Origin: Dendrolimus kikuchii
Lineage: Eukaryota; Arthropoda; Insecta; Lepidoptera; Lasiocampidae
Length of the DNA stretch: 64,000 bases
NCBI GenBank assembly: GCA_019925095.2
Contig: CM034392.1
Coordinates: 22,541,887-22,605,886 of the forward strand
Reading direction: 5' to 3'
Notes under the pieces: model-generated
Database searches by the model: none
The model's input: the letters and a program-made list of their open reading frames with translations, nothing else
What the model was told of the DNA's origin: nothing
Position numbers and translations under genes: made by a program
Shown here: in pieces, positions 34,824 through 45,168 of the stretch
Numbering within the stretch: the first letter of the stretch is position 1
Layout: each line of letters opens with the position of its first letter

Positions 34824-36956
34824 ATTGCGAACAGTTACTTTGTTTTCGGTACTATAATGGCGAAGGTGAAGAGTGTGCAGCGGAATCAGCTCCACTTCCA
34901 GCAAGGTTTAAAGTGGATCTCAAGAAACTTCCCCTTCGGCTCAAAGAGGGCATGTCCAGGAAGAGAAGCGGCGACCAAGTGTCGCCTTTCTCTTACAACA
35001 ACGAAAGTTTCGAGATGAACTCTGAAAACCCTTCGAGGGTAGAATTCGTTGCCGGCACAAGCCAAGACATCAAATGCCTCAGCGAGAACGTCAATAAATG
35101 CTCAATTAGTGCTTTAGAAGGTAGCGGGAGCAATCTCGATAAAACAAAATGTGATTCTAGTAAATCTTTAGTTAGTAATTTAAGTCAAGAATCTCACAAT
35201 GTAAATAGTGAATCTCAGAGTGCTATAGACTGCAAACCGACGTCGTCTGGCGTCAAAAAGAAGTGTCCCCCGCCTGTGGACACGGGCGGAGGCCAATCAC
35301 TCAACGGTGTTAAGAAAAAATCGAAAGTGGAAAGCGGAATCGATTCACCGACTTCGCCTGGTACTGAGTATTATAAAATATGGTCACCAAAGAATCCGTG
35401 CAAGATTATGAAGTTCGTATACGACGTAGAGGGTGCCAATGTGCCAAGTGATGCGGAAAAGTCTCCTGTGCCGCCCCTGCCGCCGCGGCAGGCGCATAAA
35501 CCACTCGAACGAATGCATGCATTGTCACCACCACAGGTACCGCGGCATAGAAAGCCCAAAAAACTAACAAAGCCCGAGGACGCATTCACCTTCGAATTGA
35601 TAGACACAGATGAGCAATTTTTCACAGACAACAACATCACAAATTCGGCTGCACTGCAAGCTGACATAAATGATTTTAAGCCTGGAGAGTTTTACTCTGG
35701 TAATCAAGCAGCCATGTCTTCCACGGCTAGCTTTTGGAGAGGGGGCCAAAACGTAGCCCCCTTAGCAACTCCAGAAACTGATGGCAGCTTATGCGAATCA
35801 ACCGTATCTTCAATGAAAAAATTAAATGAAGAGAAGAGGTTTAAAGAACTAAAAGATGTACCTGAACGACCGCCTAGTGTAAGTAGAAGTAAGATATTGT
35901 TTATTAAAGACATAGGACCTGATAATTACATCACAACCACTTTTACAAGGAGAGACAAATCTAGTCCACCGATGGATGTCATTGACGGAGTTAACCTAAC
36001 GCCCGTTCACGCGAAATCGGAAGAGAAAGCGCAGCATACTTTTTTAAACGACATCAGCAATCATTCGGATTTTGAAGATGATAATAGAAATCAAATAGAA
36101 GAAAAGGAGATCGTATTAAAACGTCACAAACCGCTGACGAGGCAAAACTCGGGGCGGGCGAACACGCCGACTATGATGACAGCATTTTTGAATTCGTCAC
36201 ATATCGACGCGCCCACGAAAGAGGCCGACAACAATAGTTCGAACGCGCCGAGCTCGTGTAACTCCTCCCACTCGACATCGCCGGTCGAGGAACCTAACAA
36301 AACCCTACCTAGCGCGGGGACAATGTTGATGAACAGGAAATATTCCTGTGAGAGTTCAACGCCCAAGCATTCAAGCTTACCGCGGCATTTGTTAAAAAAT
36401 CTGGGATGCGAAGGTACTCCAGTACATTCGCCACATAAGACTGCCAGTTCGAAGAGTAACACGGAGAGTCCAATGAGGCCGCATCCTAGAGTTTTGACGA
36501 GGGTTGCGGCTTTGACCGGAACTACTACGCCTCAATGTCCGCCAACGCCGACTCACCACGCGCGAAGGCCGAGGCCGCTTCCTCCGCCCGACCTGCATCC
36601 TCCTCCAATACAAAATTCGGAAAGCAGACTTCACGATAACTTCGAAATGATGGAGTTTACGAGTGAACTGAGAACTTCGGAGATTCGATCTCCTAACATG
36701 GAGTTTGTGAATAGTAATCACTTCACGATAGTACATGCTGGACCGCCCGATGATGTTGTGTTGAGGAGGCCGCGTCCTATCGAAGACAGCGATGACAATG
36801 ATAACGCAGTTGCTTCACCCACGCCTTTGAGGCACATGGCTGGAATTAGGCTACCGTCAATACCAGAAAGAGCGTCTCGCCAGATGGCTCTAACTGGCGA
36901 TTTTCCAGCGAACATGATAGGAGGGATAATTGAATGTGAAGAACCATTACCAGCAG
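34824..36956 (+). CDS. Hecw: Hecw large exon: HECW domain end and disordered linker
   Basis: 2133 bp exon with acceptor tttcag|AT and donor CAG|gtaaat, phase 1 on both sides, no internal stop. The first residues (DCEQLLCFRYYNGEGEE) finish the N-terminal domain. The remainder is low-complexity, rich in Ser, Pro, Asn and charged residues, with a proline-rich stretch (PPLPPRQ), a basic KKKSK patch and another Pro cluster near the end, and no recognisable fold, as expected of the long linker before WW1 in this family. The last residues, PLPAG, are the start of WW1, whose core is in the next exon. Shorter reading frames on the opposite strand are shadows. A MITE begins 34 bp after the donor. Confidence 0.9.
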
Positions 36957-36990
36957 GTAAATAAAAATGTTGATTTTACTTGGTAGATTA

Positions 36991-37481
36991 TAGTACATTA
37001 TGGTACTAGTGTGTAACATTGGTGATTACCGCCGAGGCGCCATTGAGACTCGAGCCGTAGTCTTAAGAGAGCCGAGGACGGTAATCATCAATACACACGT
37101 GTATCATACGACGTTTTTCAACACACTTGTGAATAAAATAACAACAAAAACTCATTTTGTTTAGTAGATAAAAAAAGTTATATATGAGTGAAAGTTTTAT
37201 TTATTAAACACGTACGAGTTAAAATTATCTATTTAAATAAGAAGTTGCATGAAATGAGCAAGCAATAGGAACATTAATTTATTTGTTCTATAGAACACGA
37301 TCTTTTTTTTTTGAATAAAACCTTTTTTAAGAACAAAGCAACTCAACCAATAAATTAAAAAAAAAAAAAATAACTCACTAGTGAGTTATAATGTTTTTTA
37401 GTCACAGTTTGATTATGGGTGTCATTCTGTGCCTAATTGCGGTGACCATAGAGCCACTTTATGAGCAAGTGTGTTGAAAAA
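36991..37481. mobile_element. Two-hairpin element G, copy 1 (Hecw intron)
   Basis: 491 bp. Part one is a hairpin: arms about 36998-37031 and 37079-37112 (ggtgattaccg / cggtaatcatc). Part two is bounded by 16 bp perfect inverted repeats tttttcaacacacttg (37114-37129) and caagtgtgttgaaaaa (37466-37481) and contains the palindrome taactcactagtgagtta near 37372. Copy 2 at 55278-55778 is roughly 95% identical over the whole length, so both parts move as one unit. Both copies are preceded by tta and followed by ta, suggesting a TA target. Confidence 0.75.
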
Positions 37482-37489
37482 TATTTTAT

Positions 37490-38285
37490 TCACAATATAA
37501 TATATAAGATTCTAATTGAACATAAAAATGTCGACATTACACGTATGTATGGTATAAGTAAACTAAAGTAAGAGTATAAGGGGGTGTTTGTATATTTGTT
37601 AATCTCACTTCACGATTTTCAAAATGAACCAATTACGGATGGTATTTTCAATATGGGTTATGTCTAATTCCAGAACGTAACCAAAAACTTTGAGGCAGAG
37701 CTGCTTAAAAATTCTGGTATCACTTATAATTGGTTTCAAGGCCGTCTTTACCCTGGTGTGCAAGGGGTGATTGAATTCAATAAAAAGTCATTAAAGAACA
37801 TCATGATTTTTGAAGATCCTTCTAAGGACACTTAAATCATCTACACCCATGTGTAAGGCCATGTATAGTACATCTTCCTGTTAAATTTCATCTATATAAA
37901 CACAGCAGTTGTTGAGAAAAATGAATGTAACACACAAAGACTGACAGACAGACATGATGAATGCACAAGGACTTCGTTTTAGCCAAATTAGGGACTAGGG
38001 ATCTTAAAAAACTTAAACGTAAAAATATTGTTATTTTTTATTGTTGCTAGGGGGGATAGGCGTAAATTGCAGCATATCATTCTAACACGTCATGTCATTA
38101 TTATAACTATAATATTATTTTTCTTTCCTTTTATTGTCTTGGTCTTATTGAGTATGCATTGTTTGCTACAACTCCATTAATTCTTCAAAAAGTGATTCTG
38201 TAACTTACTTCTGTACAAAACTTATTTAAAAAAAGAATTTGAGATATAAATAGAATATGAAATATAAAGAAAAACAATATTAAGC
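37490..38285. other. Hecw intron DNA
   Basis: 37840-37985 resembles a retroposon tail (gacagacagacatgatg ... gttttagccaaattaggg). Nothing else recognised. Confidence 0.3.
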
Positions 38286-38287
38286 TA

Positions 38288-38462
38288 CACGTGTTGCTGG
38301 GGAGTTTCTTGCCGCTTCATCTCCTTTACAGCATCAACACGTTGCGAAGCGGTGTACATAGAATAGGAAGTAAAAAATTAAATTTTAACTTACATGTACG
38401 ACCTTCAAAAAGTGTTCTCCAGTGGAACTTATTTTGAATAAAAACTTTTGAATTTGAATTTG
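38288..38462 (+). mobile_element. LINE 3' tail (TTTGAA-type), repeat H
   Basis: gttgctggggagtttcttg ... gttgcgaagcggtg ... ending gaatttgaatttgac. The same opening recurs at 58438-58520 and reversed at 39296-39375. Probably a CR1-like LINE tail. Confidence 0.55.
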
Positions 38463-38849
38463 ACTGGTTTTTTTTGACATGCCGGCGCCTAATACACTTG
38501 ACGGCCCTTATTGGTTTATCAAGTCTATATAATTCAAAGTGTGCTGTCAGAGCCTGCTTTTGATGTAGCCAGAGAGTTTTTAAATATTATTGCTCACAAG
38601 TTGCCCAGATACCTATATTTTATTGATTTAGTTACCTTACGATTTCTAAAAATTTGACATTTATTGTATGGAGCCTATGTTACATTTTAATAAACAGTGA
38701 AGCAAATGGACGGTTTTTAAGATATAGAAAACGACCATTAAGTAAATAGTATAGTGTTGTTTAATGAGATTGGCATGTTAGTGTGTACAAAAATCCCGAA
38801 AAAAGAGAAAAAAAATCAACACGTTGTTAATGTTATTTTTCAAAATAAT

Positions 38850-39049
38850 AAAACTACATTTTAACGGTTTTAAGCGCGGTAATTTATTTGATTTTTAATA
38901 CGCTTTTATTAGCTTCATACTTATGTTAGTATGTAACGGAATCTTTCAAGTTAAATTTGATCGACTTCCCGGTTTCCGAGTGGCCGAAACGTCGGTAAAA
39001 CCAAAATCAAATAAAATTACCGCGCTTAAAACCGTTAAAACGTAGTTTT
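38850..39049. repeat. Foldback element with CCGAAACGTCGG core
   Basis: Arms 38850-38896 and 39003-39049 (ttttaacggttttaagcgcg and its complement), about 46 bp with only a few differences. The 106 bp centre holds tggccgaaacgtcgg (about 38981-38995), also found at 58659-58673. Confidence 0.65.
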
Positions 39050-39215
39050 ATTAAATAAATAATAGTTTAAAAAAACGAAAAAATACGCTTTTTAGAAAAT
39101 CCAACAAAAAATTAGAAAATAAATTTTAATAAATTTGAAGTAAAAATAGTGTAAGCAAAAATGATTTTATTGTAAAAAAAACGTGGGGTGCTTTTCAAAC
39201 TATTGATACCATGCA

Positions 39216-39250
39216 TGCACCTTCCGCTAGTACACGATCAATTTGATCAT
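39216..39250 (-). repeat. RTE-like LINE fragment
   Basis: gctagtacacgatcaattt matches the tail coding region at 24501-24530. Confidence 0.5.
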
Positions 39251-39295
39251 ACATGGTACATCATACATCATACAAGGTCATACATGTAAGTGATA

Positions 39296-39375
39296 ATTCA
39301 AATCTACTTCCTATTCTATCGTATCGTTATCGCTGTTTAAAGGAGAAGAAGCGGCAAGCAACTCTCCAGCAATAT
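39296..39375 (-). repeat. Repeat H fragment, reversed
   Basis: ggagaagaagcggcaagcaa and ctctccagcaat are the reverse of the repeat H opening. It ends about 70 bp upstream of the WW1 exon. Confidence 0.45.
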
Positions 39376-39403
39376 GACTATCTGAAAAGATTTTTCTTCC
39401 TAA

Positions 39404-39592
<189 letters not shown>

Positions 39593-39599
39593 TAGACTG

Positions 39600-40515
39600 G
39601 CTTTTCCTTTAAAATTATTCTTTTTGATTTCAAAATACTGATTGAATTAGTACTGTTGGAAAAGAACACCTCTGAAATTTTGAGTGAAAGCATTAATATG
39701 CTATTGAGTAAGTTCACCAACCAGACTATGCTTGTAGTAAATACGAGGGTACTTTCTAATATTCTTTGATATATAAAAGCAGATAAAAGTAAGCTGTTAT
39801 CAGTCGATACACTATCAGTCATCCCCTATTTCACCCTTTTAGGGGTTGAATTTTCAAAAACCCTTTAAAATGCGTTGATATTTAAATCAGTCAGCCAGTG
39901 ACGTTAACTACTGTCTAAGGATATGCTTTTCACTACTCTTAATGCCTTTAGTACGTAACTGTAGAGCGTCAGGAAAATAATAAAATTCTTATCTAATTCA
40001 TATCATCAATCATAATATAATTAAAATTCTTATCTAATTCATAGGTCAGTGTAAGATATTGCTACAAGAGTTACGTTCTATGGGATGTATCTTCCATACG
40101 TCGTATTTGAGATAGACAGTACTAATATATGTATAGGTTTTATATCGAATTATAGTGTCACCGAGGTACCCAATGCATCCATTCCCTAATTCGGTATTTG
40201 ACACATATTACAATAAATTCTAAAATAATATTCATATAAAAGAGCAGGCGTCAAAATTTGTTGTTATCGTCTTACTTTCATTATAGAAATAGATATATAG
40301 CAATAGTTTTAATTATGGTTTAGATAATAATTAATACGCTATTTGACTCGTTAAAATTGTGACACCATAAACCAGTATTCTCATACAAAAACAAGAAGGC
40401 TTTGACGATTTGTGCGATGGTAAAAAGTGTCTCAGTTGACTTCTAGTAGTAGGAGGCGGGCATTAAAAATCACTGATGTGGCGAATTATGTTTCGGCACA
40501 GCAAATAATGACTCA
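39600..40515. other. Hecw intron DNA
   Basis: 39825-39880 (tttcacccttttaggggttg) looks like a common lepidopteran repeat piece. A direct repeat aaaattcttatctaattcat occurs at about 39984 and 40023. Otherwise nothing. Confidence 0.3.
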
Positions 40516-40520
40516 ATTTA

Positions 40521-41178
40521 ATTATTATTTTATTGTATGTCTCTGCAGACCACGGGCCATAAAAATGGCCCAGATTTTTGGAGTGTTTACGTGGGGCCAT
40601 GGGAACGCCAACACGTAGAGGCCCCTTAACAAATTTCATCTAAATGTGGCGGGACACTGACCGGCGATTATCGCTGTTTACACCATAAAATAATGCACCT
40701 ATGGACAAGCCCCGACCAGTGTAGGACTATTGTGGGAAATGAGAACAAAAAGTACCGGGTTATTGGGGTGAACTGCTAGTGGTATTAGGGGTCTGGGAAT
40801 ATGACGTCTGCCCGTCGCAATGTTCGGGGAACATGGCAAAAATGGGCAGACCGTGACTCGCCACTCCCTGAATGGGCCCCAAAAAATGCCATAGATGACA
40901 GGGGCAACATGGGTGTGAGTGGCTAAGGGGTGTAAAGAGGTGGGCCGCAGGTTCACCGAAGCTACTTCTGACGTGATGCCATTTATCACTTCCACCCCTG
41001 GAGCTTGAGTCTTAGCTCTAGCGATTTCCACTCCGTGCCGGCTGGCTAAGGCAAGCACGGAGGCGGGGGCCTTGTCGTGTCGCTACTCACCTAAGGCTTC
41101 GCCACAAAGTCCCCCTGCGGGTTGTTATTAATTATTGTTAAGCGTCGCATTTTTGAAGATAAATGTTTTCTTTCTCAT
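40521..41178 (-). mobile_element. Dispersed repeat C, long form
   Basis: About 660 bp GC-richer than its flanks, with blocks gaccggcgattatcgctg, gtgtaggactattgtggg and cgcaatgttcggggaac. A shorter copy without about 255 bp of the interior is at 56747-57160. AT-rich triplet runs at the left end suggest a minus-strand retroposon tail. Class not assigned. It ends about 50 bp before the Hecw exon at 41227. Confidence 0.65.
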
Positions 41179-41226
41179 TTGACTGTCAAATACCCAATTA
41201 AAACATGATTATAATGCGGGCTGCAG

Positions 41227-41437
41227 GTACCAGTCGATCCGGCGCACGATGACGCGCACGCAGCTGGCGGCAGAGGAGGCGCCCGCATGCCTGTCGCCGC
41301 CGCCGCGCGCGCCCTCCCCCGCGCCCCCCTGCGCCGCCTCGCCCTCCACCTCCCGCGCGGAGCCCCCCCACGCGCCGCACCCCGCCGCCGAATTCCTCGC
41401 CAGGCCGGACTTCTATTCAATATTGCATATGAACGAG
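41227..41437 (+). CDS. Hecw: Hecw exon, Pro/Ala linker and start of helical box
   Basis: Acceptor gctgcag|GT (weak polypyrimidine tract) and donor GAG|gtatgc; enters in phase 2, leaves in phase 0. Encodes YQSIRRTMTRTQLAAEEAP, a Pro/Ser/Ala-rich stretch of about 35 residues, then AAEFLARPDFYSILHMNE, which matches the helical box between the WW domains of HECW proteins. The exon is strikingly GC- and CpG-rich against its AT-rich introns. It is wedged between two transposons: a dispersed repeat ends about 50 bp upstream and a tRNA-derived SINE starts about 25-30 bp downstream. Confidence 0.9.
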
Positions 41438-41462
41438 GTATGCTCCCCTCCCTATTTAAGTA

Positions 41463-41760
41463 TTATATATAATAACAGCTCATAAATGTCCCACTGCTGG
41501 GTTCGGGCGTCCCATTATAGGGGAGTACAGCCGCCATGCTTGTCCAAGGCGGCTTGGCAGGCTTCACACATCGGTTATCTCGATGTGCAGGTTTCATCAC
41601 GATGTTTTCCTTCATCGTTGTTGGCACATTGTAATTGTAAAAATATGCACATTAGGTCAGAAAACTGCCTAAACGGTGCATGCGTTCTGGTCAGGATCGA
41701 AGCCGCGGCCTTTGAGTCTGAGACGCGTGCGCTAGCCATTACGCTACCACGACTGTGTAT
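41463..41760 (-). mobile_element. tRNA-derived SINE
   Basis: On the minus strand the head reads gtcgtggtagcgtaatggc (A-box like) and ggcttcgatcctg (B-box like), the promoter of a tRNA-derived SINE. The tail is cccagcagtgggacattt then gagctgttatt. The ccagcagtgg part also occurs at the 3' end of the RTE at 15028-15556, so RTE machinery probably moved it. It starts about 25 bp after the Hecw exon ending at 41437. Confidence 0.8.
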
Positions 41761-42471
41761 TAAGGTTCTGTATGATTTCCCTATCTAGCCAATGTCAAGT
41801 ATTGATGAGTATTAGCGATCGCCGTTGGGCGATATGTAAACTCGGCTTACTACTCTATCTGCGCTATAGCATGGTGCGAGTGACAGCTGTCAATATTAAA
41901 TTTACTTAGAAAGTGACATTAGGCAATTTAATTTTATCAACTACGGTACTGAACGACAACAGGGTTACAGCAGATATTTAGATCCTAAATTGTCGACTCC
42001 AATACCAGTTTAAGCAGTTTAATAGAATAAAATTTACTAAATTTATGTTTGGTTGTTTTCTTTAACGCTGTAGATCCTTATAAAAATTAAAATTTCGACC
42101 ATTCATCGTAGCAATACTTCCCATCACTAAATAAACCGGTGACGTTTTGGCAGAAAAAAGTTATTTAACTTTACTAAAGTTAATTTCGTAATTTTAAGGA
42201 TTTCATATTTTACCACCATAATATTTATGTGTCACCTGTCACCCACACCATGTCACACTGCATAAGGTATAGTAGTTAAAATTTCACACAAAATCCATAC
42301 AAATAACGTCAATAATCTAAATCATGCAAATGGATAGTACTATATAGAAACCTGGCAGCAGTTTTATAAGATTAAAAAGTTTGTTAGAGTTACGTATTTT
42401 TCTGGGTGATTTACATTCCTAGTATATTCTATCATGATCGGACACGTTATTATAATTTTTTTTTAAATTTT

Positions 42472-42697
42472 TTATTGCAGGGGATCAGCAGACAGGCAGA
42501 CGGCCCACTTGATGGAAAGCGGTTACCATCGCCTATGGACATTTGCAACACCAAAGTTGCTACAAATGCGCTGCTGCTCTCTTAAGGGAGACTGGAACCT
42601 GGTCACTAATGCCGGAACACAACTCAAGGTTGTTATGGTGACATACTTTAGACCAGGGGTGGTAGCCATCCAGTCGGGCAAATGCCCTACCACCTGG
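42472..42697 (-). repeat. SINE-A, 5'-truncated, in Hecw intron
   Basis: Reverse copy from the poly(T) at about 42460 to ccctaccacctgg. It ends about 47 bp before the next exon's acceptor. Confidence 0.7.
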
Positions 42698-42744
42698 TGT
42701 TAGTCGTGTAAATCTCAGATTCCTTATAAAATCACTTGTTGTAG

Positions 42745-42930
42745 GAGGCATCGTCTCTGTACAACTGCAACTCGACCTTGAAGCACATGATCTCGAAGAT
42801 CCGTCGGGACGTGACCTCGTTCGAGAGATACCAACATAATCGGGACCTCGTGGCTCTGGTGAATATGTTCAGCGACACCGACAGGGACCTGCCGCTTGGA
42901 TGGGACACCAAACTGGATCGGAACGGAAAG
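42745..42930 (+). CDS. Hecw: Hecw exon, helical box and first half of WW2
   Basis: 186 bp, phase 0 on both sides; donor AAG|gtgtgc. Encodes STLKHMISKIRRD, FERYQHNRDLVALVNMF and then the first half of WW2, DLPLGWDTKLDRNGK. These are hallmark HECW segments. The acceptor is ambiguous: tgtag|GAG at 42745 or tgtaggag|GCA at 42748, a NAGNAG-type choice that would add or drop one Glu. Reading through the donor stays open to 43338, but that part is intron sequence with no family similarity. Confidence 0.93.
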
Positions 42931-44082
42931 GTGTGCGTTCCCCCTTCTTGTTTTAAATGTAATTGCATATCGGCGCTCCTCATTCACGCTAGTGAACTAG
43001 TTCTATACTCTTGTTTCTCGCGAGAATGTGGAGCGACCTTTACGGTGTTTTCATTGGATTCGTTTCCTGGTAGGATATATTTCGTGAACGAATTTTCTGT
43101 TGTTTACATAATTCTGACTGTCATTGGGATCGAGTCCCAGTTTTATCTGTTGTATGTTACCTACGACACGAGTGAAACTTGCTTAATATGGAAGTATAGA
43201 ACATGTGTACTATTATTAATCATTATTGATTTATCAATGTCAATTACGTACGGCTTTTCAAGGTTAAAGATGCAAAAAGAAAGAAAGCAAAAACTGTATA
43301 AGATATCCCACGCCGGCCTTAAATATGTTGTTTGTTAGTTTTTAAATTTCGTACCCTAATTTGTATACTTAAAGTTTATTAACACGATGCAGTAATTGTA
43401 AAGTACTAACTCCTTATTGAATTCGTGTGGATATTCATTTTCTTTACATAGTCAATCCTGGATTAAATCAGTACTGAATTCCATCCTTAAGTATCATCTA
43501 TAAACAGTAAATATGGAGTTGACAGAAATCTTTGTTGACATGAAACATCATCCATAGGTTACTCTATGCTTTACTATTGTTTCAGTAAATAGTAGTAGTA
43601 TTCGCCACAATTACAGGTAAAGGAACTTAATCCATACAGCCTTGTCTGATATATTAAGTGTTCAGTATAGGTCGGCCAAATTGTAGATTCTTTAACTGAC
43701 GCCAATCACTGGAGATTTTGTGATGTCTCGAAAGGTCATATTTAACTACACAGTGCATATTTCTCCCAAAAATGTAATGACTACTCAAAAACTATCAATA
43801 TCCTAAAACTATTGTTCATTTTAAAGTAATAATTACACATTTTTAGGAAATGAAACTGACAGCATAACTTCATCCTTGAGTTCCCGCCAAAAACTCTTAC
43901 GACTAGTAAAAATTTGACGTAAATGTAATGCACAAGTAATGTCAGATTTCTATCAATGGTAAGGGGAAAGAATGAATGGATTGTAAAATAAATAATAAAA
44001 TGCAGAAATCGTACTTTAATATGCTTCCATACCCGTACCACTGGTCCTAAATCAATGTGGTAACGAAATGTTGGTGTATTAG
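42931..44082. other. Hecw intron DNA
   Basis: 43931-43960 (acaagtaatgtcagatttct) is repeated with few changes at about 61918, so it is a small repeat fragment. Nothing else recognised. Confidence 0.35.
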
Positions 44083-44208
44083 CGTTTCTTCGTGGACCAC
44101 GTGATGCGGAGGACCACGTTCATGGACCCCCGCCTCCCCCGCGCGCCTCAGGCGGGACCGTTCTCCCCCCTCCTTCCACAAAGAAGGCGGCCCCTGCTCG
44201 TCGACCAG
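44083..44208 (+). CDS. Hecw: Hecw exon, second half of WW2
   Basis: 126 bp, phase 0 on both sides; acceptor gtattag|CGT and donor CAG|gtggat. Encodes RFFVDHVMRRTTFMDPRLP, completing WW2, then a basic and proline-rich tail ending RRRPLLVDQ. The second signature Trp of WW2 is Phe (TTFMDP). HECW proteins normally carry Phe here, so this is not damage. GC-rich compared with the flanking introns. Confidence 0.92.
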
Positions 44209-44381
44209 GTGGATAAAAATGGTGTTACATGTTGTGTGCTGTATTGTGTTGATTTTAGTTTGTGATAGAGATACTAAGGGATAACATGGTGGAAGACCTA
44301 AATTCTAATTTTAATTAAGAGCTGGGTTGAAAATAATTACCTAATTGTTTTTTAAACCGGTTGTATGTATAGACTATTGGG

Positions 44382-45160
44382 CAGGGATTCCTAAACTATT
44401 TTGGGCAAGAGACCCCCATAGCCAAATTACTTTAAAAATTCTGTCTCTAGTTTTTTTCGTATTGATACTGTTACGAGTTGCAGGACTCGAATTAAAATGC
44501 CGTTAGAATTACTATAGAATTTATTAGAACTATACAAACACGTATAACACAGGTACAAATATAACAACACGCGCAAAGTCCGTCACTATATAGATTATCG
44601 AATGTACACACGTCTTTCGTCGCTTGTGACTATCGCTAGACTGACGATCTCTCCATTGGGCCATTGCTTTATACTGCACCGATACAATATGGCTGCCCGC
44701 CCGCGTAGATCGAATTTCTTAGAATCAGTTCGACACACCTGTCTAATGACTTCCATAAAAGATTACAATACACAATGGTCTATTTTTCCAATCATAAATT
44801 TTAAACATAAAGTAAACAAAAGAAGAAGGTCATAAAAGCGCTTCAATGTTATTAGCCGACGGGTAATAAATGTGCTTTATTTACAAATATGTACAAAATT
44901 CTTACCAATTTAAAAATTGTGCGGTAGGTTAAGTGAATAAACTTGACAGAATTTTCTCATGTAAATTTAACAAAATAAATAGACAAAAATTCAGTAAATG
45001 TCAAGTGTAATTAATAATTATTAGAACATAACTTGTGTTTATTAATAGAGGTTGATTTTTAGATCTTTTCGACCCCCAAAATTAGTTTTCGTTTATGTCG
45101 ACCCCTGGGAAACCAATTTCGACCCGAGGGGGTCGATATCGACCATTTTGGGAATCCCTG
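44382..45160. mobile_element. hAT-type MITE in Hecw intron
   Basis: 779 bp with ends cagggattcctaaac and ttttgggaatccctg. Putative target duplication ctattggg / caataggg (6 of 8 match). Subterminal gacccc/ggggtc blocks are typical of this hAT type. Interior shows no transposase. Confidence 0.75.
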
Positions 45161-45168
45161 CAATAGGG

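Noticed and set aside
34542..36915. Antisense frames opposite the Hecw exons
   Set aside because: Shadows of the long coding exon; no family resemblance.
40699..41058. 119-codon minus-strand frame
   Set aside because: Lies in dispersed repeat C; the second copy does not preserve it.
41690..41757. tRNA gene
   Set aside because: A- and B-box-like parts are present, but no cloverleaf is evident and the sequence continues into a SINE body.
42931..43338. Continuation of the Hecw exon reading frame past its donor
   Set aside because: Good gtgtgc donor at 42931, the WW2 domain is completed by the 44083 exon, and the read-through has no similarity.
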